Assembly (NCBI RefSeq): GCF_001514195.1
Contig: NZ_KQ948735.1
Location: 485,413-549,412 of the forward strand
Direction: 5' to 3'
Source of the DNA: Streptomyces griseorubiginosus
GTDB lineage: Bacteria > Actinomycetota > Actinomycetes > Streptomycetales > Streptomycetaceae
Length of the DNA stretch: 64,000 nt
Shown piece after piece: positions 8,632 through 15,893 of this stretch. The notes below the pieces were generated by a model, which had not been told where the DNA came from, made no database searches, and saw nothing but the letters and a program-made list of their open reading frames with translations. Numbering within the stretch: position 1 is the first letter of the stretch; the number at the start of each line of letters is the position of its first letter. A program made the position numbers and the translations under genes.

Positions 8632-9254
8632 GCGGCCCGGTGGCCCTGCTTAAGGACGGCAGGGCTCGGCGAGTTCGTCCTCGGTGTGCGCCTCGCCCCG
8701 ACTGGCCCTGAATCAAAGCCTCTGGACGTGGCGGTGCGTGATCAGACGGACGGCGGGTCCGAGGAAGGCTTCGTGTAGGTCGTCGCGTCGTCCCCCCGCG
8801 GGTGCGCAGGCGGCGGAAGCCGTGCAGCCGTGAGCCCCCGCGAACCGCGCGTCAAGGGTGGCCGCCGCGAGCCGGGTCAGGAGTGACGCGCAGAACCTGA
8901 GGCCGGCCGACTCGGCACATGGCGATCGGCGGGGCGGCCGTCTCACCCGCGTGGTCGAGGACCGGTCGCGCGCTGAGCGTGAAGGCCGTGGCGTGCCCGA
9001 AAGCAGAGCCGTGTTCATGACGCAGGGGTCGTCCAGGAGCGAGTTCCGGCCGGTCGCCCCGGACCGTCGCGCCGTCCGGCTGCGGGGGCGCTGCGCGGAT
9101 GCGGGCGCGCTGCTCGTCCCGCGCGTTCACGGCAAGCCGCACTCGTGATGCGATCGATTCCCTCGTCGTCGCACTTGAATCGAGCGCATAAATCGGTCAT
9201 GGTGCTTGAAACGCGCGTGACTCCTGCCGTTCGTGCAGGAGCAGGAGGTGCTGC
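8632..9254. other. 623-bp intergenic region without a supported gene
   Basis: Short open frames exist on both strands, including 8713-9018 and 8852-9142 on the minus strand, but they overlap one another, are very rich in Arg and Pro, and lack ribosome sites. The stretch may contain the remnant of a lost minus-strand gene. Its right end holds an inverted repeat that looks like the operator of the Lrp/AsnC gene. Confidence 0.5.
9148..9189. promoter_or_regulatory. 13-bp inverted repeat, candidate Lrp/AsnC operator
   Basis: The arms ATGCGATCGATTC (9148-9160) and GAATCGAGCGCAT (9177-9189) match in 12 of 13 positions, with a 16-bp spacer. Their centres are 29 bp apart, close to three helical turns. 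The right arm overlaps a TTGAAT that could act as a -35 box. It lies about 65 bp upstream of the AsnC-type start, where autoregulation is usual for the family. Confidence 0.55.
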
Positions 9255-9695
9255 ATGGACGACATCGACCGGGCCATCCTGCGGGAGCTACAGGTCGACG
9301 GCCGGATCCCCTACGCCGATCTGGGGCCGAAGGTGGGCTTGTCGCCCTCGGCCGCGCGGCTGCGGTTGCAGCGGCTGATCGACGCCAAGGCGGTCCAGGT
9401 CGTCGGAGTGACCGACCCGATGACCATGGGCCGGCAGACGATGGCACTCCTCGGCCTGCGCATCGACGGCGACCCCCGGGCGGTCGCCGATGAACTGTCC
9501 CGGCACGACGAAGTCGTCTACACGGTCCTGACGTCCGGCGGCTTCGACCTGTTCGCGGAGGTGGTGTGCCCTCAGCCCCGCGACCTCCTGGACTTCATCA
9601 ACGACGTCGTGCGGCCCGTCGAGGGTGTCGCGTCCGTGGAGAACTTCCCCTACTTCGGGATTCACACCCACCGCTTCCTGTGGCACGTCGACTGA
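9255..9695 (+). CDS. Lrp/AsnC family transcriptional regulator
   Basis: This encodes 146 residues, the normal family length. AGGAGG lies 6-11 bases before the ATG. The N-terminus is the Lrp winged helix-turn-helix (DIDRAILRELQVDGRIPYADLG...LSPSAARLRLQRL). The C-terminal ~80 residues are the RAM/AsnC ligand-binding domain, with the GGFDLFAEVVC strand and the final FLWHVD. The gene precedes the kinase-aminotransferase fusion by 67 bp on the same strand, so it probably controls that gene and itself in response to an amino acid or amine. An inverted repeat just upstream is the likely operator. Confidence 0.92.
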   Translation: MDDIDRAILRELQVDGRIPYADLGPKVGLSPSAARLRLQRLIDAKAVQVVGVTDPMTMGRQTMALLGLRIDGDPRAVADELSRHDEVVYTVLTSGGFDLFAEVVCPQPRDLLDFINDVVRPVEGVASVENFPYFGIHTHRFLWHVD

Positions 9696-9762
9696 GGCAG
9701 CCGGGAGTCCGAGCCCTGTCCGCTCATTCGCCCATTCGCTCACCCCAGCCGAGGAACCCTGC

Positions 9763-12700
9763 ATGCCCCACGACGAGTACCGCACCATCGACTTCTTCAC
9801 CGAGGACGCCCTCCCCGTACCCCGCGTGGCGCCGGCCGAGGCCGAGCTCATCGCCGCCGAGCACCTCGGCATCACCGCTCGCGCGCAGTCGCTGGGCAGC
9901 CAGCAGGACGCCAACTTCCTGCTGCACACCGGTGACGGGACGCCCGCGGCCGTTCTGAAGATCGCCAACCCCGCCTTCGGCACAGTGGAGATCGAAGCGC
10001 AGGACGCCGCAGCCGACCTGATCGCCTCGGCCTGTCCGGAACTGCGCATCGCCACGGTCCTGCGCCACCCCGACGGCTCCCCGCGGCGCACGACGGTGGA
10101 CACCGGGAACGGTCCGGCCGTCGCGCGCCTGCTGCGCTACCTGCCCGGCGGCACGCTCTCGGGACCACGGCACCTGTCACCCGGCACCGTGGCCGCCATG
10201 GGCACGATCGCGGGGAAGGTGAGCACCGCCCTGCGCGACTTCCGGCACCCGGGCCTGGACCGCGTGCTCCAGTGGGACCCGCGGCACGCCGACCGCGTCG
10301 TCGCCAAGCTCGCCGGGCACATCGACGAACCCGACCGGCGCACGGCCGTCGGGACCGCGACGGCCGAGGCCTGGGCGCATGTCCACGAGCTCGCCGCCGC
10401 GCTGCCGTCGCAGGCCGTGCACCTGGACCTCACCGACGACAATCTGGTCCGCTGTCCCGGCAGCCGTCCGCCGATGCCGGACGGGATCATCGACTTCGGT
10501 GACGTGACCACGAGTTGGGCCGTCGGCGAACTCGCCGTGTCCCTGTCCTCGATGCTCCACCACGACGGGATCGAGCCTCACCACGTGCTGCCGGCCGTCC
10601 GGGCCTTCCACGCCGTACGCCCGCTCTCTGCCGAGGAAGCCGAGGCGGTGTGGCCGCTGGTGGTGCTGCGCGGCGCCGTCCTGGTGGCCAGCGGGCAGCA
10701 CCAGGCCGCCGTCGACGAGGACAACGTCTACGCCACGGCCGCGCTCGACCACGAGTGGCGCATCTTCGAACAGGCCACCTCGCTGCCGCTGCCGGTGATG
10801 GTCCGCCTCATCAAGGACGCGACCGGCACGACCGCACTGCCCGCTCGGACCGCACCGGCCGACACGCCGGTACGCCCACTCCTGCGGGACGCTGATACGC
10901 CGGAGCGCCCCCTCCTGCGGGACGCTGATACGCCGGAGCGCCCCCTCCTGCGGGTCCCCGATGCGCCGGAGCGCCCCCTCCTGCGGGACCTCGCCGCCGA
11001 CGACATCACCCTCCTCGACCTGTCCACCGACGCCGACTCCATGGACCACGGCGCCTGGACGGACGCCGGCACCGAGGCCCGGCTGGTGGCCTCCGCGCTG
11101 GCAAACGGAGCGGCCGCCGTCGCCACCCGGTACGCCCGTGCGCGGCTCACCAGGACACCGGCGCTGTCGGCGGTGTCCCCCGCCACGGTGCCCACCGGAA
11201 CCGACCTCTGGCTCGGCCGGGATGTCGTGGTGCAGGCGCCCGCCGCCGGGAAAGTCCTCGCCGCGGCGCCCGGCCACGTGGAACTCGCCTACGGCGCGCA
11301 GGTGTTGTCGCTGTCCTTCCCCCGCACGGTCCGGCCCGTGGTCACCGCCGGTGCGACGGTGCGGGCGGGCGAGGACATCACCCACCTCGCCTCCGGTGCC
11401 GCGATCCATGTCGCGCTGCGCGACGCCGACGGCCCCGCCGCCCCGCGCCTGGTGCGTCCCGAGTACGCCGCCGGCTGGCTCGCGCTCACCGCCGACCCCG
11501 CCCCGCTCCTCGGCCTGCCGGCCGAACCCGACCGTACGCCCGAGAAGGACCTGCTCGACCGGCGTGCCGCCGCGTTCGCCACCGTGCAGGGGCACTACTA
11601 CGCCGACCCCCCGCGTATCGAACGGGGTTGGCGCCACCATCTGCTGTCCACCGACGGCCGGTCGTACCTCGACATCGTCAACAACGTCACGCCGCTGGGC
11701 CACGCCCACCCCCGCGTCGAGCAGGCGGTCTCCCGGCAGTTGCGGCGGCTCAACACCAACTCCCGCTTCCACTACGCCTCCGTGGTGGAGTTCACCGAGC
11801 GCCTCGCCGCCCTCCTCCCCGACCCCCTGGACACGGTGTTCCTCGTCAACTCCGGTTCGGAAGCGGTGGATCTGGGCCTTCGCCTGGCCATCGGGGCCTC
11901 CGGCCTGCACGACGTCGTCGCGCTGCGTGAGGCCTACCACGGCTGGACGTACGCCTCCGACGCGGTCTCCACCTCGCTCCAGGACAACCCGAACGCCCTG
12001 GCCACCCGGCCGAGTTGGGTGCACACCGTGGACTCGCCCAACTCCTACCGGGGCCGCCACCGCGGGCCGGACGCCGTGCGCTACGCACCCGAGGCCGTCG
12101 CGGTGATCGACGAACTGGCCGCCGCCGGACGCCCGGCGGGAGCGTTCATCGGGGAGACCTTCTACGGCAACGCCGGCGGAGTCCCCCTGCCCGACGGCTA
12201 TCTCGCCCAGGTGTACGCGGCGGTACGGCGTCACGGCGGCCTGGCCGTCGCCGACGAGGTCCAGGTCGGATACGGCCGCCTGGGACACTGGTTCTGGGGC
12301 TTCGAGCAGCAGCGGGTCGTGCCCGACATCGTCTGTGTCGCCAAGGCCATGGGCAACGGGCACCCCCTCGGCGCCGTCATCACGTCCAAGGCGGTCGCGG
12401 ACCGGTACCGCGACCAGGGCTACTTCTTCTCCTCCACCGGCGGCAGCCCCGTCTCCAGCGTCGTGGGCCTCACCGTCCTGGACACCCTGCGCGACGAGGA
12501 CCTCCAGGGCAACGCGGCACGGGTCGGCGGCCATCTGAAAACCCGGCTAGAGGCACTCGCCGACCGCCACGGCATCATCGGCGCCGTCCACGGCTCGGGC
12601 CTCTACCTCGGCCTCGAACTCGTCCGAAACCGCGCCGACTTGGAACCTGCCACGGAGGAGACCGCCGAACTCTGCGACCGCATGCTCGACCTCGGCGTGA

Positions 12701-12831
12701 TCGTCCAGCCGACCGGAGACCACCTCAACATCCTCAAGATCAAGCCACCGCTGTGCATCGACACCGCCGCCGCCGACTTCTTCGCCGACATGCTCGACCT
12801 GGCCCTCACCCAACTCGGCCACTCCTGCTGA
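9763..12831 (+). CDS. three-module kinase / M23-like / class III aminotransferase-fold fusion
   Basis: This encodes 1022 residues from the ATG at 9763 (GAGGAA upstream). Residues ~30-345 are an APH/choline-kinase fold with the catalytic HLDLTDDN (His 220, Asp 222) and the metal-binding DFGD at 244. A linker of about 110 residues contains four 11-residue repeats. Residues ~475-590 resemble a degenerate M23/lipoyl-like beta domain without a full zinc motif. Residues ~600-1022 are a class III PLP enzyme with VAKAMGNGHP (Schiff-base Lys 861). This order is known for fusions related to hydroxylysine/ethanolamine-type kinases and phospho-amine lyases: the kinase would phosphorylate an amino alcohol and the PLP domain would eliminate phosphate and ammonia. 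The exact substrate is unknown. An AsnC-type regulator sits just upstream. Confidence 0.85.
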   Translation: MPHDEYRTIDFFTEDALPVPRVAPAEAELIAAEHLGITARAQSLGSQQDANFLLHTGDGTPAAVLKIANPAFGTVEIEAQDAAADLIASACPELRIATVLRHPDGSPRRTTVDTGNGPAVARLLRYLPGGTLSGPRHLSPGTVAAMGTIAGKVSTALRDFRHPGLDRVLQWDPRHADRVVAKLAGHIDEPDRRTAVGTATAEAWAHVHELAAALPSQAVHLDLTDDNLVRCPGSRPPMPDGIIDFGDVTTSWAVGELAVSLSSMLHHDGIEPHHVLPAVRAFHAVRPLSAEEAEAVWPLVVLRGAVLVASGQHQAAVDEDNVYATAALDHEWRIFEQATSLPLPVMVRLIKDATGTTALPARTAPADTPVRPLLRDADTPERPLLRDADTPERPLLRVPDAPERPLLRDLAADDITLLDLSTDADSMDHGAWTDAGTEARLVASALANGAAAVATRYARARLTRTPALSAVSPATVPTGTDLWLGRDVVVQAPAAGKVLAAAPGHVELAYGAQVLSLSFPRTVRPVVTAGATVRAGEDITHLASGAAIHVALRDADGPAAPRLVRPEYAAGWLALTADPAPLLGLPAEPDRTPEKDLLDRRAAAFATVQGHYYADPPRIERGWRHHLLSTDGRSYLDIVNNVTPLGHAHPRVEQAVSRQLRRLNTNSRFHYASVVEFTERLAALLPDPLDTVFLVNSGSEAVDLGLRLAIGASGLHDVVALREAYHGWTYASDAVSTSLQDNPNALATRPSWVHTVDSPNSYRGRHRGPDAVRYAPEAVAVIDELAAAGRPAGAFIGETFYGNAGGVPLPDGYLAQVYAAVRRHGGLAVADEVQVGYGRLGHWFWGFEQQRVVPDIVCVAKAMGNGHPLGAVITSKAVADRYRDQGYFFSSTGGSPVSSVVGLTVLDTLRDEDLQGNAARVGGHLKTRLEALADRHGIIGAVHGSGLYLGLELVRNRADLEPATEETAELCDRMLDLGVIVQPTGDHLNILKIKPPLCIDTAAADFFADMLDLALTQLGHSC
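10861..10992 (+). repeat. four in-frame 33-bp repeats in the fusion linker
   Basis: Four consecutive 33-bp units encode DTPVRPLLRDA, DTPERPLLRDA, DTPERPLLRVP and DAPERPLLRDL. The units are nearly identical at the DNA level. They sit exactly between the kinase fold and the M23-like region, so copy number would change linker length without breaking the frame. Confidence 0.9.
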
Positions 12832-12967
12832 TTGCCGACACCGAACCTCGCTGTCCTGAAACGGCGCACAGGCGGATCGGTTCCGCGGGCAACCCCGAAG
12901 AGCGCTGCTCCCTCCTACCAGTCGACCTACCAGTCGAACGGCCGGGATTCTCGGAGAGGAGCGTTCA

Positions 12968-15109
12968 TTGGCCCGCCAGTGGTCTCGCAGGAAGTTCGTG
13001 GTCTACTCGCTCGCCGCGTCCACACTGACCGTCGCCGCGCCGCTCGGCTGTGACGCGGCGCCGGCGGAAGGCGCCGAGCCCACCGCACCCGCACCGCGCC
13101 GCTCCTCCGACGTCCTGGTGACCGGCGCCGACGAGGAGATGCTGGTCCTCGAAGTCACCGAGGCCAACAAGGTCGTCGTACGACTGCCGCGCGTAGAGGT
13201 CGGCCAGGGCGTCACCACCGCGGTCGCCATGATGATCGCCGAGGAGCTGGACGCCCGGATCGCCGACGTCGAGATCCCGCTCGCCGGCGCCCGTACCCGG
13301 GGCAACCAGTTCACGGGCGGTTCCAGCTCGGTGAGTTCGCTGTACGGTCCGGCCCGTGAGCTGGCCGCCCTGGCGCGTGCCAAGCTGGTGACCGCGGCGG
13401 CCAAGCAGTGGCGTCTGCCCGCGCGGTTCCTGTACACGAGGAACACGCGGGTGTTCGCACCGGACGGGCGGTCGGCCACCTTCGGTTCGCTGACCGCGAG
13501 CGCCGCCCGGATCACCCGGCCGACCGTGTCGAGCAGACCCAAGCCCGCGTCCCGGCACCGGGTGATCGGGCGACCGACCACCCGGATCGACGCCCGAGAC
13601 ATCGTCACCGGCAAGGCCGAGTACGCCGGGGACCTGGCGGTGGCCGGAGCGAAGCCGACCGTGGTGGCCCGGCCGCCCACGCTCGGCGGGAAGCTCGTCT
13701 CGGTCGACTCCCGGGCAGCACGCGCCATGCCCGGTGTCCACGCCGTCGTCAAGGCCGCCGGCGGGGTCGCCGTCGTGGCGGACTCCTTCCACCACGCCTT
13801 CCAGGCGCGGGACGCCCTGCGGATCACCTGGGCTCCGGGTCCGCTCGCGTCGCTCTCCGATGCCGAGATCCGCTCGCGGCTGCGGGCCGCCGTCCCACGG
13901 CTCGGCACCCCGCCGCGCGGATCCACGCAGACGGAGGGCGAGTTCGAGTTCGCGTTCGTCAGCCACGCCCCCATGGAGGTGCTGACGGCGGTCGCGGACG
14001 TCCGCGCGGACCGTGCCGAGATCTGGTTCTCCTCGCAGACGCCGATGGACGCGCGGGACAGCATCGCCTCGGCGGTCGGGCTGCCCGCTGCGAAGGTGAA
14101 GGTCCACGTCATACGAGGCGGCGGCTCCTTCGGCCGCCGGCTCAACCACGACGCCGCGATCGAGGCGGCCCTGATCTCGAAGGCGGCACGCCGACCAGTC
14201 AAGCTGATGTGGAGCCGCGCCGACGACATCCGGCACGGCCGGATGCGCCCGGCCAGCCACCACCGGATCCGGGCCAGCCACGCGGGGGGCAGGGTCGTGG
14301 CGTTCAGCCATGTGACGGCCTCCGTGAGCGAGTCGTACGAGGGGAAGGGCCTCTTTTCCGCCCAGGGGGGCGTCGGCGACGCGGTGGCACCTGCCCTCGC
14401 GACCGCGGCCGGCCCGCTGCCCAGCGACGACGGCCTGTACAACTTCGGCCGGGTGTCCGGCGATTCGGGATCGGTCGACCTGGCCATCCCCCTCGGCGCC
14501 TGGCGGTCGGTGGACTCGGGGACGATGCGGACCGCGGAGGAGATCGTCGTCGACGAGGTCGCCCGGAGCCTGGGGAAGGACCCGGTCGCCTTCCGGCGCA
14601 TCACTCTCAGGAACAAGTCCGTCAAAGCCGTGCTCGACAAGGTCGCGGCCGCCGGTGACTGGGGCCGGACCCTGCCGGCGGGCCAAGCGCAGGGTGTCGC
14701 CGTCCACGAGGAGTATGGCTCCTGCGTGGCCTGTCTGGTCGAGATCGACGCCGGCGACCCGAAGAACCCCCGGGTGACCAGAGTGGTGATGGCCGCCGAC
14801 GTCGGTACGGCCGTCAACCCGCGCGGGCTGGAGGCCCAGCTCATGGGCACCGCGATCGATGGCATCTCCACCGTCCTGACGGCCGGTCTGCACATCGACC
14901 GGGGCGCCGTCCGCGAGAGCAGTTACGCCGACTTCCGCTACGCCCGCCAGCGGCACGCCCCGCTGCGCTTCGAGGCGCACATCATGCCCTCCCGGCGGGA
15001 ACCGGGCGGGGCGGGTGAACTCGGTGTCCCGGCCGCGGCCGGCGCCGTCGCCAACGCCTATGCCCGGGCGACCGGGACCAGGCCCCGCCGCTTCCCGCTC
15101 ACCTTCTGA
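12968..15109 (+). CDS. Tat-exported molybdopterin hydroxylase large subunit (IorB-like)
   Basis: This encodes 713 residues. The start is a TTG at 12968 behind a GGAGAGGA site and opens on a twin-arginine signal (SRRKFVVYSLAAS). A PLGC just after it could be a weak lipobox. The protein follows the xanthine dehydrogenase / aldehyde oxidase large-subunit plan of the isoquinoline 1-oxidoreductase beta type: GGGSFGRR at residues 384-391 for the molybdopterin cofactor, GAWRSV, AADVGTAVNP, and the C-terminal GELGVP with the catalytic Glu (684). No FAD subunit gene is adjacent, as expected of IorAB-type enzymes that pass electrons to the respiratory chain. The [2Fe-2S] subunit follows after a repeat array. 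The substrate, probably an N-heterocycle or aldehyde, is unknown. Confidence 0.88.
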   Translation: MARQWSRRKFVVYSLAASTLTVAAPLGCDAAPAEGAEPTAPAPRRSSDVLVTGADEEMLVLEVTEANKVVVRLPRVEVGQGVTTAVAMMIAEELDARIADVEIPLAGARTRGNQFTGGSSSVSSLYGPARELAALARAKLVTAAAKQWRLPARFLYTRNTRVFAPDGRSATFGSLTASAARITRPTVSSRPKPASRHRVIGRPTTRIDARDIVTGKAEYAGDLAVAGAKPTVVARPPTLGGKLVSVDSRAARAMPGVHAVVKAAGGVAVVADSFHHAFQARDALRITWAPGPLASLSDAEIRSRLRAAVPRLGTPPRGSTQTEGEFEFAFVSHAPMEVLTAVADVRADRAEIWFSSQTPMDARDSIASAVGLPAAKVKVHVIRGGGSFGRRLNHDAAIEAALISKAARRPVKLMWSRADDIRHGRMRPASHHRIRASHAGGRVVAFSHVTASVSESYEGKGLFSAQGGVGDAVAPALATAAGPLPSDDGLYNFGRVSGDSGSVDLAIPLGAWRSVDSGTMRTAEEIVVDEVARSLGKDPVAFRRITLRNKSVKAVLDKVAAAGDWGRTLPAGQAQGVAVHEEYGSCVACLVEIDAGDPKNPRVTRVVMAADVGTAVNPRGLEAQLMGTAIDGISTVLTAGLHIDRGAVRESSYADFRYARQRHAPLRFEAHIMPSRREPGGAGELGVPAAAGAVANAYARATGTRPRRFPLTF

Positions 15110-15110
15110 C

Positions 15111-15319
15111 CCGACCTCCGAGAACCCGACCTCCGAGAACGCGATCTCCGAGAACGCGATCTCCGAGAACGCGATCTCCGAGAACGCGATCTCTGAGAAC
15201 GCGATCTCCGAGAACGCGATCTCCGAGAACGCGATCTCCGAGAACGCGATCTCTGAGAACCCGACCTCCGAGAACCCGACTCCCAGAACCCGGTCTCCGG
15301 GAACCCGACCTCCGAAAAG
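15111..15319 (+). repeat. 15-bp tandem array between IorB-like and IorA-like genes
   Basis: About 14 consecutive units fill the whole gap from the IorB-like stop to the ribosome site of the IorA-like gene. Eight central units read GCGATCTCCGAGAAC (two of them with TCT for TCC); flanking units begin CCGAC and diverge toward the right end. Each unit contains TCTCCGAGA, a nine-base near-palindrome. In the frame of the downstream gene the array is open and would read as SEN-containing pentapeptides, but there is no ribosome site to support an extended product. Confidence 0.95.
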
Positions 15320-15326
15320 GGTGCTG

Positions 15327-15782
15327 ATGCCGTCGTATTCCTTCCTCCTCAACGGGAAGCCGGTCACCGTCGAAGCCCCGTCCGACATGCCCCTGTTGTG
15401 GGTCCTGAGGGATCTGCTGAACGTCACGGGACCCAAGTACGGCTGTGGCGTGGGCGTCTGCCGTGCCTGTACGAGCCACCTCGACGGCGAGGAGATCCAG
15501 CCCTGTGTCGTGCGGGTCGCGGACTGCGCGGACCGGCAGGTCACCACGATCGAGGGCCTGGCCGACGGTGACCGGCTGCACCCCGTGCAGCAGGCGTGGC
15601 TCGACTGCGACGTCGCGCAGTGCGGCTTCTGCCAGCCCGGCCAGATCATGGCCGCGGTGGCTCTGCTGAAGAAGACGTCCCACCCGACGGACGCCGACAT
15701 CGACGGCATCGAGAACGTCTGCCGCTGCGGCACCTACTCCCGGATCCGCGAAGCGATCAAGAAGGCCGCGGCGCAGGGCTGA
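15327..15782 (+). CDS. [2Fe-2S] subunit of the molybdenum hydroxylase (IorA-like)
   Basis: This encodes 151 residues, the usual length. The ATG at 15327 lies just behind AAAGGG at the end of the repeat array. The plant-type ferredoxin cluster motif is visible (CGVGVCRAC, with a later Cys at EIQPCVV), followed by the second cluster domain (CGFCQPGQ and VCRCGTY). Both clusters are therefore complete. It has no signal of its own and would be carried across the membrane by the Tat signal of the IorB-like partner, as known for this family. The frame is open upstream through the repeats into the end of the partner gene. Confidence 0.93.
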   Translation: MPSYSFLLNGKPVTVEAPSDMPLLWVLRDLLNVTGPKYGCGVGVCRACTSHLDGEEIQPCVVRVADCADRQVTTIEGLADGDRLHPVQQAWLDCDVAQCGFCQPGQIMAAVALLKKTSHPTDADIDGIENVCRCGTYSRIREAIKKAAAQG

Positions 15783-15893
15783 CGGTCGGCCGGGCGGTCG
15801 TGGCGCGGCCGGAGGCGAGCGAACCTGGCTCGGTGAGGACGGCGGCCTCCTGGCACACTGTCGCCTCGACATGTCGGCAGGGCGAGGGGACGG

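Noticed and set aside
8713..9018. Minus-strand frame of 101 codons
   Set aside because: No ribosome site, Arg-rich first half, overlaps other frames; at most a remnant.
10177..12534. Long minus-strand frame opposite the aminotransferase fusion
   Set aside because: Antisense shadow in high-GC DNA; low-complexity Gly/Arg content, while the plus strand has complete catalytic motifs.
15111..15319. Array looked at first like a CRISPR
   Set aside because: Units are 15 bp and directly adjacent with no spacers, and no cas genes are nearby.
15015..15326. N-terminal extension of the IorA-like subunit through the repeats
   Set aside because: The only upstream start is a GTG inside the previous gene without a ribosome site, and the family begins at the MPSYSFLLNG start, which has one.
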